From: Fermentimonas sp.
GTDB lineage: Bacteria; Bacteroidota; Bacteroidia; Bacteroidales; Dysgonomonadaceae
Direction: 5' to 3'
NCBI GenBank assembly: GCA_015478775.1
Contig: JADMKP010000007.1
Span: forward strand, 124,001 to 188,000
DNA length: 64,000 nucleotides
Part shown: piece after piece, positions 28,620 to 37,771 of the stretch
Layout: the number at the start of each line of letters is the position of its first letter
Position numbering within the stretch: position 1 is the stretch's first letter
The notes under the pieces: model-generated
Database searches by the model: none
What the model was told of the DNA's origin: nothing
Seen by the model: the letters and a program-made list of their open reading frames with translations, nothing else
Made by a program: the position numbers and the translations under genes

Positions 28620-28993
28620 TTTACTGCAATTACCTCAATTTCTACAAGTGCATTTTTGGGGAGATCTTTTACAGCAACAGTAGACCTGGCAGGAAATGGT
28701 TCAGAAAATTGTTTAGAATATATCTGATTCATTCCTTCGAAAAGAGAAATGTCACTTAAAAATACTGTAGTTTTTACTACATTATCAATATTGGCACCTG
28801 CAGCAGACAGAACGGCCTTAATGTTTACAAATATTTGAGTAGTTTGCTCTTTTATTCCTCCATGAACAAAATCTCCCGTAACACAATCGATGGGAAGCAT
28901 ACCTGATAAATAAATCATTCCGTTAACTTCTATTGCTTGGCTATATGGGCCAATTGCTGCCGGTGCACTGTTTGTAGATATTTGATTTTTCAT
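28616..28993 (-). CDS. ridA: RidA family enamine/imine deaminase
   Basis: 125 residues, the normal length. RidA hydrolyses reactive 2-aminoacrylate and related imines produced by PLP enzymes. Seen are SAPAAIGPYSQAIEVNGMIYLSG, the Arg-containing FPARSTVAVKDLP that binds substrate carboxylate, and ALVEIEVIAVK. All key residues are present, including Tyr near the N-terminus and Glu near the C-terminus. The gene overlaps yccF by 4 nt and follows rlmB by 25 nt. Confidence 0.93.
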   Translation of the reverse strand: MKNQISTNSAPAAIGPYSQAIEVNGMIYLSGMLPIDCVTGDFVHGGIKEQTTQIFVNIKAVLSAAGANIDNVVKTTVFLSDISLFEGMNQIYSKQFSEPFPARSTVAVKDLPKNALVEIEVIAVK

Positions 28994-29018
28994 ATTATTT
29001 AATTATAATTATTGGACT

Positions 29019-29765
29019 TCATAAGGGTACCTCTTGCCTCTGTCTTAAAACTTCATAGATAATAACACCTGCTGCAACTGATACGTTCAAAGATTGAATT
29101 TTTCCAAATTGAGGAAGTTTTATTAATTCATCACTGATCCTGATTAGCTCATTTGATATACCTACATCTTCAGAGCCCATAATAATTGCAACAGGAACGC
29201 TCATATTTGAATTTGTATAAATAGATGCAGCTTTTTCGGTTGCAGCAACTACTTTAATTCCGCTATTTTTAAGAAAAACTATTGCTTCTTTCAAACTATT
29301 CTCTCTACATACAGGTATTGTATGCAAAGCACCTGCAGAAGTTTTAACAGCATCACTGTTAACAGATACACTTCCGCGTGATGGAATAACTATCGCATCA
29401 ACTCCTGCTACCTCGCATGTACGGGCAATAGCACCAAAATTTCTAACATCGGTTAATCCATCCAACACAAGAATAAATGGGTTTTTACCCTCTTCATATA
29501 ATTGTGGAATAATATTTTCTAGCTTATGATAAGTAACTGCAGATGTGAATGCGATAACACCTTGATGATTTTTTCGAGTTATTCTATCGATACGCTCAAC
29601 TGGAACTTTTTGCATTGGAATTTCATAATCACGTAGCAGTTGTTGTAACTCAAGTATTAAATCGCCAGAAAGTTCTCGTTTAATCAAAACTTTATCAATA
29701 TCTTTACCTGCATCAATTGCCTCTATTACAGCACGGATGCCAAAAATCATCTCTTTATCTCCCAT
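29019..29765 (-). CDS. rlmB: 23S rRNA (guanosine-2'-O-)-methyltransferase, TrmH/RlmB family
   Basis: 248 residues. An N-terminal substrate-binding domain (about 1-75) is followed by a SPOUT methyltransferase with its knot motifs: LVLDGLTDVRNFGAIARTCEV, IIMGSEDVGISNELI and LPQFGKIQSLNVSVAAGVIIYE. RlmB methylates G2251 of 23S rRNA. The family contains several close relatives, so the exact position methylated is inferred. It sits 46 nt downstream of recN in a recN-rlmB-ridA-yccF run. Confidence 0.88.
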   Translation of the reverse strand: MGDKEMIFGIRAVIEAIDAGKDIDKVLIKRELSGDLILELQQLLRDYEIPMQKVPVERIDRITRKNHQGVIAFTSAVTYHKLENIIPQLYEEGKNPFILVLDGLTDVRNFGAIARTCEVAGVDAIVIPSRGSVSVNSDAVKTSAGALHTIPVCRENSLKEAIVFLKNSGIKVVAATEKAASIYTNSNMSVPVAIIMGSEDVGISNELIRISDELIKLPQFGKIQSLNVSVAAGVIIYEVLRQRQEVPL

Positions 29766-29811
29766 TTAATTTATAATTATATTCCACAATTTATTATTAT
29801 TATATTTTTCA

Positions 29812-31470
29812 TTACACACCAAGCATTACTTTTGCATTTTGTAATGCCTCTTTTGTAATTTCAGCTCCGCTTAGCATTCCTGCAATCTCCTCTATTTTTT
29901 CAGATGAAGTCAGCATCTTTATATTAGTAGTCATCTCCAAATCAGTTTCCTCTTTATATACTTTGAAGTGCACATTACCTTTTGATGCAATTTGTGGAAG
30001 ATGAGTTATAACTATAACTTGCATTCCGCTACTCATCTCTTTCATAATAGCTCCTACTCTATCAGCAACATCACCAGATGTTCCGGTATCTATCTCGTCA
30101 AAAATTATTGCCGGCAAAGCTACAGCTCCAGCAATCATAGCTTTTAAACATAACATTAATCTAGATATTTCACCCCCGGATGCAATATCAGAAACGGGTT
30201 GCAAACTACTTTTTTTGTTGGCAGAAAATAGAAATTGGAGATCATCAATTCCTGTAATGTCCGGAGTTTTCTTTTCTTTATAATCACAAACAAAACGGGT
30301 GTTTGCCATTTTTAAATAAGACAGTTTTTCAATTAGTTGCTTTTCAATTTTAAGGGAAGATGATTTGCGCTTATCCCTCAACACTTTACCTTTCTCTATC
30401 ATCATCTCCTTATTAACTGAAGTCTCTTTTTCTAATGCAGACAGCTGTTCATCAAACGACTCAATATTTGCCAATTGTAGTCCAATTTCAATTTCCAAAT
30501 TGATTAGTTCATCTACAGTATTCACATTATGTTTCTTAAGAAGACCATAAATTGTACTCAACCTGTTTTCAATAAAATCCTGACGATCCTGATCAAATTC
30601 AACAGTTTCAAAAAGCCTTGAAGCCTCCTCACGAACATCTTTCATGTCGATATAAGCAGACTTTACCCTCTCAGTTATCTCAGAAACCTTTGGAAAAACC
30701 CTTTCAATAACCTGCAACTTATCACCTACAGCTCTTAGTTGTGATTCAATACTATTCTCCCCTTCTGATAACAAGTTAGTTGTATAAAACAAGGCCGATT
30801 TTATTTCTTCCGAATGTGTTAAGGCTTCTAATTCTATTTCAAGTTCCTCCTGCTCTCCCACTTTAAGGTTAGCTTCTTTTAAAGTATCGTATTGAAATCT
30901 AAGAAAATCTTCTTCTTCCCTACTTTTTTGTGATTCAGAAAATAGATCCTTTAAAGCTTTTTTTGATACTATATAATTAGTATAAGCCACTTTGTACTCT
31001 TCAAGTTCGGTGGCCGTATTAGCCAAAACATCTACTATTTTAAGCTGAAACAAGTTATCGCTCAATGCAAGATTTTGGTGTTGTGAATGAATATCGATCA
31101 ATTTATCGGCCAACTCCTTCAGATCATTCAGTAATACAGGAGAGTCATTAACAAAAGCTCTCGATTTACCGCTAGTCCATATTTCACGACGCAGTATGCA
31201 TTCTTTTTCATCGAATAGCAAATCGTGGTCATCAAAAAAAGGCTTTAAATTATAGTCAGAAATATGAAAAACGCCTTCTATCACAGATCTTTTTTCATTA
31301 TGCTTGATATGTCTACTGTCGGCTCGCTGTCCTAGTATAAGCGAAAGAGCACCAAGAATAATTGATTTTCCAGCTCCTGTTTCGCCGGTGATTACATTTA
31401 ATCCGGTTTCAAATTTTATATTGAGTGAATCAATTAAAGCGTAATTCTCTATATATAATGATTTTAGCAT
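29812..31470 (-). CDS. recN: DNA repair protein RecN
   Basis: A 552-residue SMC-like ATPase acting early in double-strand break repair. Walker A GETGAGKS is at 29-36, a coiled-coil middle (about 150-360) is interrupted by a short hinge, then come signature ASGGEISRLML and Walker B AIIFDEIDTGTSG. It is near full length for the family. recA and dprA lie at the other end of the window, but there is no sign of joint control. Confidence 0.96.
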   Translation of the reverse strand: MLKSLYIENYALIDSLNIKFETGLNVITGETGAGKSIILGALSLILGQRADSRHIKHNEKRSVIEGVFHISDYNLKPFFDDHDLLFDEKECILRREIWTSGKSRAFVNDSPVLLNDLKELADKLIDIHSQHQNLALSDNLFQLKIVDVLANTATELEEYKVAYTNYIVSKKALKDLFSESQKSREEEDFLRFQYDTLKEANLKVGEQEELEIELEALTHSEEIKSALFYTTNLLSEGENSIESQLRAVGDKLQVIERVFPKVSEITERVKSAYIDMKDVREEASRLFETVEFDQDRQDFIENRLSTIYGLLKKHNVNTVDELINLEIEIGLQLANIESFDEQLSALEKETSVNKEMMIEKGKVLRDKRKSSSLKIEKQLIEKLSYLKMANTRFVCDYKEKKTPDITGIDDLQFLFSANKKSSLQPVSDIASGGEISRLMLCLKAMIAGAVALPAIIFDEIDTGTSGDVADRVGAIMKEMSSGMQVIVITHLPQIASKGNVHFKVYKEETDLEMTTNIKMLTSSEKIEEIAGMLSGAEITKEALQNAKVMLGV

Positions 31471-31516
31471 AAATTCCTCTTAAATACGCAAAGTGAGTAT
31501 CTTATTGTGCGGTGAG

Positions 31517-31524
31517 CAAAATTA
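31517..31524 (-). promoter_or_regulatory. Candidate promoter -7 element for recN
   Basis: CAAAATTA reads TAATTTTG on the minus strand, 47 nt upstream of the recN ATG. No clear -33 box was found. Confidence 0.45.
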
Positions 31525-31563
31525 CATATTTTTTTGGAGAATATGATTCCTATTTATGAATTC

Positions 31564-33528
31564 TTAAAAATCAATTATTTTAAACTCAGTACGACGATTT
31601 ATCTGATCAGCTATTTCCTGAAGCTCTTTGGAAAACGTCTTTATTCTCTCTTCATTGAGCACGTCACCTTCGTTTAGAAAATTATATTGAGTTAAAATTG
31701 AAGAAGTAATTTTTTTTGGCTCATTTTTACCAACAGCTATGGCAATTATTCTTTCTTTCTTGATTCCCCTACCAATCAAATAATCTTTTACGGAGTTAGC
31801 ACGATTCAGTGAAAGTTTATTGTTATAATCTTCACTTCCCCATCTGTCGGTATGTGCTTTCAACTCTATTATAATACTTGGATACTCATTTAAAATATCA
31901 ATTAAAGCGTCTAGCTCTTCTTTAGATTCCTCTTTAAGCAATGCGCTATCAAAATCATAGAATATATTTTCTAAAACTACTGGTTTATTAAATGGAATCA
32001 TCTCAAAATCTACATAAAACAATGTATCTGAAACATCAGAACCTACTTTAAGTAATTGTTCCTGATTGAGAAAACCCTCATTGGTTGCCATTATTAAATA
32101 GTTGCTCCCACCTTTAGCTTCAAATTTATATTCGCCTTCTTTATTAGTTTTAAAAGATTTTTGTAAACCATCACTTCCCACAACCAGTACGGTAGCACCA
32201 TAGATAAACTCATCTTCTTGATCTACTACAATACCTTCAACAGTAATACTATTATTTGGAATCTCAAATGAATAGATGTGATCATAACCACGAGTATCAT
32301 TTCTATTTGAACTGAAAAATCCTCTTTCTGATTTTCTTTCAAATGCTATTCCAAAATCGTCGTATGATGAGTTTATTGGAGGTTTAATGTTCTCAACATT
32401 CCAATGCTCTGAATTATTATGTTTTCTTGCAACAAAAATATCCAAACCTCCCATTCCCGGATGTCCATTCGAAGAAAAATAAAGAGTTGTATCATTTCTT
32501 AAATTAGGAAACATCTCGTCTCCAGGTGTATTAATCTCTGGTCCAAGATTTTCTATGAATAAGGTTTCAATGTAATTTGTAAGTTTCGCTCGCCATATAT
32601 CTTTTCCGCCGTATCCTCCCGGCATATCCGATACGAAGTAAAGGTATTCTCCGGAAGGAGAAATTGATGGATGTGCAAATAGTGATATGCTGTCATTTTC
32701 TGCAAGCTCTAATTCTCTTCCAATACTCCAAGTTCCATTAATTCTTTTAGATATATATATTTTGGTAATACCAGGCAGAAAGGCATTGGGAGAGCTATAC
32801 GTATAGAACATATATTTTCCGTGGCTGGTAATTGATGGTGTGCCCTCATCAAATTCAGTATTTATTTCTGAAGATAATCTTTTAGGTTTTTGCCACTCAC
32901 CTATTGCATTCTTCTCGGCAATATATATATCGTTATACTTAACCCCTGTAATGGGACTATTAGTTTCTCCTATTGCATCGTTTCTTGAAGAACTAAAATA
33001 AACTACATTGTCATTTTGAGCAAAAACAGGACAAAATTCTCCTCTATTAGAATTAATTAGTTCTGAATATGTTACAATAGACTTTTTTGTGCTCTCATCC
33101 TGCCATAACATTGATAGAGATGCTCCTTCCAATCCATTTTTAGCATGTAGATTATCGGGATCTAGATTTAAAAACTTATTATAAATTTCAATTGCCTGAT
33201 TATATTCACCCTCCTTATGCAGCATTTGAGCATACCTCAAATAGATTAAACTATCGGGGTATTCATATCTTATTGCGTTTTTGTATGCGTTAATGGCAAG
33301 TGATGAGCGATTTAACTTTCTGTATACCTCTGCCATTTCAAAAGATATAATACCCCTGATGGCATTATCTTTGTCTTTACTTTGGGTATATAACTTTCTA
33401 TATGTTTCGCTTGCTGAGTAATAATCTCCTCTGATATATTGATCCCTGGCATCAGTTAATTTAGCCTGCTTACATGAAATCATGAGTAGTAGGCTAAAGA
33501 TTAAACAGATTGTGTTGAAAAACTTCAT
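31564..33528 (-). CDS. OmpA-family lipoprotein with TPR, PD40 beta-propeller and carboxypeptidase-regulatory-like domains
   Basis: 654 residues. The lipobox MISC (Cys19) makes it a lipoprotein. Domains in order are TPR repeats (about 25-140), a PD40/WD40-like propeller with repeated SPSGEYLYFVSDMPGGYGG-type blades (about 160-420), a carboxypeptidase regulatory-like beta-sandwich (about 428-500), and a C-terminal OmpA domain with ELKAHTDRWGSEDYN and LSLNRANSVKDYL that binds peptidoglycan. This architecture is common in Bacteroidota and links outer membrane to cell wall; relatives occur with type IX secretion and gliding genes, but no such partners are seen here. Its ATG overlaps the DUF4301 stop by 4 nt. 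Confidence 0.9.
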   Translation of the reverse strand: MKFFNTICLIFSLLLMISCKQAKLTDARDQYIRGDYYSASETYRKLYTQSKDKDNAIRGIISFEMAEVYRKLNRSSLAINAYKNAIRYEYPDSLIYLRYAQMLHKEGEYNQAIEIYNKFLNLDPDNLHAKNGLEGASLSMLWQDESTKKSIVTYSELINSNRGEFCPVFAQNDNVVYFSSSRNDAIGETNSPITGVKYNDIYIAEKNAIGEWQKPKRLSSEINTEFDEGTPSITSHGKYMFYTYSSPNAFLPGITKIYISKRINGTWSIGRELELAENDSISLFAHPSISPSGEYLYFVSDMPGGYGGKDIWRAKLTNYIETLFIENLGPEINTPGDEMFPNLRNDTTLYFSSNGHPGMGGLDIFVARKHNNSEHWNVENIKPPINSSYDDFGIAFERKSERGFFSSNRNDTRGYDHIYSFEIPNNSITVEGIVVDQEDEFIYGATVLVVGSDGLQKSFKTNKEGEYKFEAKGGSNYLIMATNEGFLNQEQLLKVGSDVSDTLFYVDFEMIPFNKPVVLENIFYDFDSALLKEESKEELDALIDILNEYPSIIIELKAHTDRWGSEDYNNKLSLNRANSVKDYLIGRGIKKERIIAIAVGKNEPKKITSSILTQYNFLNEGDVLNEERIKTFSKELQEIADQINRRTEFKIIDF

Positions 33529-35042
33529 TGATGTTCTGGTCGAAGCAAATCGTTTACAGTTTTAACAGGGTTAAATGTTGAAACAGGAACCTCTACAAAA
33601 ATAGTATTCCAATTGCTCATTGCCCCATTCCACAAACCAGGCAATTCCAAAGCTTTTAACTCTTTACCATCTTTGGACTTAAGTGATATAAATCCTGTAT
33701 TTGCATCTACATATTTTGTTAAATCAAATTTATTATTTTTGTAGCATTTCACACCACATACAACATCTACAGGATTAAAATGAGAACCATTATTGAATAA
33801 ATCCATCGACCTTTTGTCGTCTTTATTTATCTGTGAGCTTTCTAATATTTGCAGAGATGCAGTTCCATCAATGTTTTTTACAATAAATGGGCCACCACCC
33901 GGTTCACCTTCATTTTTTACCATTCCACATACACGAAATGGTCTGTCGAGTTTCTTTATCAAGTATTTCTTTAAATCATCTTCGGAGGTGAACTCTGCCG
34001 AATTATGTATATTCAATTCATTCCTGGTAAATGAAAGCATTTGGTTAAGATCCTCACTGATAAAATCACCTGAATCAAGTTTTTTCAAATAGTCATGTGC
34101 TCTTTTTTGCATTGTAATTAATACGCCTGCAAGTAGTTTTTTGTAATGAGCTTCATTTTCCTTTAATCTATCGGGTACTACATTATCAATATTCTTAATG
34201 AAAATAACATTAGAATCAATATCATTAAGATTCTCAATAAGTGCACCATGGCCTCCTGGTCGGAATAACAGGCCACCATCTTCTTCACGAAACGGCTCAT
34301 TGTTCATATCCACCGCTATAGTATCTGTTGAAGGCTTCTGAACACTAAATGAAACCAAAAACTTCGAGTCGAGCTTTAACTCATAATTCAATCTCCTTGC
34401 CGCAGTAAGAAGTTCAAACATTTCTTTATGCTCTTCAGAAACAGTAAAATGTATATTAACAATATTATCTGCATTTTTGGCATACAATACACCTTCGGTT
34501 AAATGCTCACCTACAGGTGTTCGATTACCTTCAGGATAACTATGAAAAAGTAACAATCCTTTGGGCTTATTGGCGTAGTTTTTTCCCTCATCTGAAAGCA
34601 AAACCTTCAAAACATCTTTATATCTGTCTTCATTGCACAACTGATCTATAGACTTACCGTACAACTCAGTGCATAAATTATCTAAAGGCGAAAAAAATGC
34701 AAATTCATGAATTCGTCCGAAGAATGTTTTCACAAAGTCAGTTGTAGGTTTATTTTCATCTGAGTAATAAAACGAGAAAAGATCTTTAAACATTCTACTT
34801 GCTGCACCCGACGCAGGCACAAATTTACTTACCGTTTTATCACTTTGCAAAAACTCATTCCATGTATTCAGAAAACTCTTTTCTTCATTATCATCAACTT
34901 TCAAAATCCCATTACCAATACGGGCAGCAGAGATAATTTCTAAGAAAGGAAATCCTCTTTTAAAGTTTTCCAGTTGAGTTTCAATTTGCTCTTTGGATAT
35001 ACCTTTTATTTTTAATAAATCTATATCTTGTTCTGTATACAT
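33525..35042 (-). CDS. DUF4301 family protein, probable nucleotidyltransferase-like enzyme
   Basis: 505 residues of a family nearly confined to Bacteroidota. Three segments resemble a sugar-nucleotide pyrophosphorylase: FVPASGAASRMFK (74-86), in place of the nucleotide-binding GGxGTRM loop; SVQKPSTDTIAVD (233-245); and LLFRPGGHGALIENL (258-272), followed by IKNIDNVVPD (282-291), like the GHGGL and substrate/DN motifs of UDP-sugar pyrophosphorylases. The similarity is my own reading and the reaction is unproven. It is translationally coupled to the downstream OmpA lipoprotein (4-nt overlap). Confidence 0.8.
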   Translation of the reverse strand: MYTEQDIDLLKIKGISKEQIETQLENFKRGFPFLEIISAARIGNGILKVDDNEEKSFLNTWNEFLQSDKTVSKFVPASGAASRMFKDLFSFYYSDENKPTTDFVKTFFGRIHEFAFFSPLDNLCTELYGKSIDQLCNEDRYKDVLKVLLSDEGKNYANKPKGLLLFHSYPEGNRTPVGEHLTEGVLYAKNADNIVNIHFTVSEEHKEMFELLTAARRLNYELKLDSKFLVSFSVQKPSTDTIAVDMNNEPFREEDGGLLFRPGGHGALIENLNDIDSNVIFIKNIDNVVPDRLKENEAHYKKLLAGVLITMQKRAHDYLKKLDSGDFISEDLNQMLSFTRNELNIHNSAEFTSEDDLKKYLIKKLDRPFRVCGMVKNEGEPGGGPFIVKNIDGTASLQILESSQINKDDKRSMDLFNNGSHFNPVDVVCGVKCYKNNKFDLTKYVDANTGFISLKSKDGKELKALELPGLWNGAMSNWNTIFVEVPVSTFNPVKTVNDLLRPEHQ

Positions 35043-35082
35043 AACTTTTGAATTTTATAAAATCTTACAGATATCTGTTCTT

Positions 35083-35090
35083 CAAAGATA
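35083..35090 (-). promoter_or_regulatory. Candidate promoter -7 element for the DUF4301-OmpA operon
   Basis: CAAAGATA reads TATCTTTG on the minus strand, 40 nt upstream of the ATG. Confidence 0.5.
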
Positions 35091-35150
35091 TATAAATCTT
35101 GCTAAGAATTTGAATTTCGCCCAAAAAAACTTAATTCTCTCATAATTTAT

Positions 35151-35203
35151 CTACGTCATATTGGCAGAATGTAGTTTTTACAGATTTTTGGCACAACATT
35201 TGA
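35151..35203 (+). promoter_or_regulatory. dnaK upstream region with palindrome and TGGCAC-N5-TTGA element
   Basis: A 24-bp segment starting and ending with CTAC/GTAG (35151-35174) holds GTCATATTGGCAG, an imperfect inverted repeat. Just downstream, TTGGCAC-AACAT-TTGA (35188-35203) resembles a sigma-54 -24/-12 site, though its TTTTTGGCAC also looks like the -33 region of the tRNA promoter at 38994. No strict TAnnTTTG follows at the right distance. Which sigma factor reads dnaK is therefore open. Confidence 0.35.
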
Positions 35204-35268
35204 AAACAATTGAATATAACATAAACAGACAAAAAATTGAACATACAAAAATTAATATATAACAAACT

Positions 35269-37179
35269 ATGGGAAAAATAATCGGAATAGACTTAGGAAC
35301 AACAAATTCATGCGTATCTGTAATGGAGGGTAATGAACCAGTTGTAATTCCTAATAATGAAGGGAAACGAACAACTCCTTCTGTAGTTGCTTTTATGGAT
35401 AATGGAGAACGTAAAGTGGGTGATCCTGCCAAACGTCAGGCAATTACTAACCCTACCAACACGGTATCTTCTATAAAAACATTTATGGGAGAAACATATG
35501 ACCAAGTTCAAAAAGAAATTGGAAGGGTACCTTATAAAGTTGTAAAAGGTGATAACAACACTCCACGTGTTGATATTAATGGCACATTATTTACACCTCA
35601 GGAAATATCTGCGATTGTATTGCAGAAGATGAAAAAAACTGCCGAAGACCACTTGGGCCAAGAGGTAAAAGAAGCGGTGATTACTGTTCCTGCTTATTTT
35701 AGTGATGCTCAGCGACAGGCAACCAAAGAAGCTGGCGAGATTGCAGGTTTAACTGTTCGCCGTATAGTTAATGAACCAACTGCGGCTGCATTGGCTTATG
35801 GACTAGACAAGCAAAATAAAGATTCAAAAATTGCGGTGTTTGACCTTGGTGGTGGTACTTTTGATATATCCGTTCTTGAATTAGGTGATGGGGTTTTTGA
35901 AGTAAAATCTACAAATGGAGATACTCACCTAGGTGGAGACGATTTCGACCATCGTATTATTGATTGGCTTGCTGATGAGTTTTTGAAAGATGAGGGTATC
36001 GACCTTAGAAAAGATCCTATGGCACTTCAACGTTTAAAAGAAGCTGCTGAAAAGGCTAAGATTGAACTTTCAAGCGCTTCCTCAACTGAGATTAATCTCC
36101 CTTATATAATGCCTGTTAACGGTATTCCAAAGCACTTGGTAAAAACTCTTTCTCGTGCTAAATTCGAGCAATTAATTGATGATTTATTACAGAAGTGTAA
36201 GCAGCCTATTCTTTCGGCAATGAAAGATGCAGGAATGAGCAACTCTGATATCGACGAGGTTATTCTAGTGGGTGGTTCTACAAGAATTCCAGCCGTACAA
36301 GAACTTGTTGAAAATCTTTTCGGTAAAAAACCGCATAAAGGTGTGAACCCTGATGAAGTTGTAGCTATTGGTGCCGCAATTCAAGGAGCCGTGCTTACTG
36401 GCGAGGTAAAGGATGTACTTTTGCTTGATGTTACTCCATTATCATTAGGTATTGAAACTATGGGTGGTATAATGACAAAGCTAATAGACGCTAACACAAC
36501 TATCCCTACTAGAAAAAGTGAGACTTTCTCAACTGCCTCCGACAATCAGCCTTCGGTACAGATAAATGTACTTCAGGGCGAACGTTCAATGGCAAGGGAT
36601 AATAAACAGATTGGAGTCTTTAATCTTGATGGAATTCCACCAGCTCCAAGAGGTGTACCTCAAGTTGAAGTAACTTTTGATATCGATGCTAATGGTATTT
36701 TAAGTGTATCTGCAAAAGATAAAGCATCAGGTAAAGAACAAAAAATACGTATTGAAGCTTCATCAGGTTTAAGCGATGATGAAATTAAACGTATGAAGGA
36801 AGAGGCTGCAGCAAATGCAGAATCAGACCAAAAGGAAAAAGAGAAAATAGACAAGCTTAATCAAGCCGACTCTACAATCTTCCAAACTGAAAAACAGTTG
36901 AAAGATTTGGGAGATAAAATTCCGGCTGATAAAAAAGCTCCAATTGAAGCAGCACTAGCCAAGCTTAAAGAAGCACATAAAGCACAAGACATTGATGCTA
37001 TTGACGCTGCATCAAATGAATTGAACACTGTTTTCCAAGCAGCTTCTCAAGAAATGTATAATGCTACAAATGCTCAGCAGGCATCACAACCCGGAGCAGA
37101 TGGAGGACATCAGTCTGAAAGTGAAAATAAATCACCTGAGGATAATGTAACTGATGTAGATTTTGAAGAGGTGAAGTAA
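35269..37179 (+). CDS. dnaK: Molecular chaperone DnaK (Hsp70)
   Basis: 636 residues. The ATPase domain has [16 protein letters not shown], the [14 protein letters not shown] phosphate loop and [15 protein letters not shown]; the linker [15 protein letters not shown] leads to the substrate-binding beta-sandwich and a helical lid (about 510-600). The acidic tail ends in [13 protein letters not shown]. It folds new and stress-damaged proteins with DnaJ and GrpE, neither of which is in this window. It appears monocistronic, with a long leader upstream and a terminator 30 nt after the stop. Confidence 0.98.
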   Translation: MGKIIGIDLGTTNSCVSVMEGNEPVVIPNNEGKRTTPSVVAFMDNGERKVGDPAKRQAITNPTNTVSSIKTFMGETYDQVQKEIGRVPYKVVKGDNNTPRVDINGTLFTPQEISAIVLQKMKKTAEDHLGQEVKEAVITVPAYFSDAQRQATKEAGEIAGLTVRRIVNEPTAAALAYGLDKQNKDSKIAVFDLGGGTFDISVLELGDGVFEVKSTNGDTHLGGDDFDHRIIDWLADEFLKDEGIDLRKDPMALQRLKEAAEKAKIELSSASSTEINLPYIMPVNGIPKHLVKTLSRAKFEQLIDDLLQKCKQPILSAMKDAGMSNSDIDEVILVGGSTRIPAVQELVENLFGKKPHKGVNPDEVVAIGAAIQGAVLTGEVKDVLLLDVTPLSLGIETMGGIMTKLIDANTTIPTRKSETFSTASDNQPSVQINVLQGERSMARDNKQIGVFNLDGIPPAPRGVPQVEVTFDIDANGILSVSAKDKASGKEQKIRIEASSGLSDDEIKRMKEEAAANAESDQKEKEKIDKLNQADSTIFQTEKQLKDLGDKIPADKKAPIEAALAKLKEAHKAQDIDAIDAASNELNTVFQAASQEMYNATNAQQASQPGADGGHQSESENKSPEDNVTDVDFEEVK

Positions 37180-37207
37180 TTTTACATTACATACGATAAA
37201 TTATTTA

Positions 37208-37244
37208 AGAGACTGTCTCTATACTGAGGCGGTCTCTTTTTTTG
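37208..37244 (+). terminator. Terminator of dnaK
   Basis: The stem agagactg/cggtctct (37208-37215 with 37230-37237, one G-T pair) is followed by a T run. Confidence 0.8.
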
Positions 37245-37305
37245 TATCTGCCTCTTGTTTAAAGCCTGTACAAAGTCTATGAATTGTGCGTATATTGACC
37301 AGACA

Positions 37306-37371
37306 TTGTCCTGATTAACTCTGTATAACCACAGGGTTGATACAGGGTTAATACAGTGTTGATACAGTGTT
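37306..37371. repeat. 11-bp tandem repeat element in inverted arrangement (copy 2)
   Basis: Four plus-oriented 11-mers, accacagggtt, gatacagggtt, aatacagtgtt and gatacagtgtt, fill 37328-37371. Before them, two minus-oriented copies (37306-37316 and 37317-37327, reading aatcaggacaa and tatacagagtt on the reverse strand) make the array self-complementary. A small hairpin (gccga/tcggc, 37374-37390) follows. The unit, spacing and layout match the element at 7627-7714. The other bases of 37245-37476 show no gene. Confidence 0.75.
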
Positions 37372-37476
37372 AAGCCGACTCATGTTCGGCTCTGATAGGA
37401 CAAACGTACTCTTATGATATACACCATAAAAATTTAAATATTTTGGTATTTAAATCGAAACTGTTATTTTTATTTA

Positions 37477-37504
37477 TATCTTTGCACTCCAAATAGAAAG
37501 GAGG
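37477..37504 (+). promoter_or_regulatory. rpsU promoter -7 element and consensus Shine-Dalgarno site
   Basis: TATCTTTG (37477-37484) is the -7 element. AAAGGAGG (37497-37504), 10 nt before the ATG, is a full Shine-Dalgarno sequence, rare in this window. In Bacteroidota the anti-SD of 16S rRNA is masked by bS21 and neighbours, so this site is suited to autoregulation. Confidence 0.7.
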
Positions 37505-37514
37505 TTATTGCATA

Positions 37515-37706
37515 ATGATAATAGTTCCATTAAAAGAAGGAGAAAACATAGAAAGGGCACTAAAGAAGTTCAAACGCAAGTATGAAAAAACAGGCGTTGT
37601 TAAAGAGCTACGCAGACGTCAGGCCTTTATGAAACCATCGGTTAAAAACCGTAAGCAAAAACAGCATGCTGTTTATGTGCAAAAACTGCAAGAAGATATG
37701 GAATAA
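37515..37706 (+). CDS. rpsU: 30S ribosomal protein bS21
   Basis: 63 residues, basic, opening MIIVPLKEGENIERALKKF and continuing with the usual RRRQAFMKPSVKNRKQKQ helix. bS21 sits near the 3' end of 16S rRNA. In Flavobacterium johnsoniae it has been shown to help hide the anti-Shine-Dalgarno sequence, and rpsU in that class keeps a strong SD for feedback control; this gene has the same arrangement. The tyrosine recombinase gene starts 65 nt downstream. Confidence 0.97.
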   Translation: MIIVPLKEGENIERALKKFKRKYEKTGVVKELRRRQAFMKPSVKNRKQKQHAVYVQKLQEDME

Positions 37707-37731
37707 ATTTCCATTTTAATATTAATTTCTT

Positions 37732-37739
37732 TATCTTCG
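37732..37739 (+). promoter_or_regulatory. Possible promoter -7 element for the recombinase gene
   Basis: TATCTTCG has one mismatch to TAnnTTTG, 32 nt before the ATG at 37772. Readthrough from rpsU is equally likely. Confidence 0.3.
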
Positions 37740-37771
37740 TAGTACTATAGATTCATTCAAAAGGCTACTGG

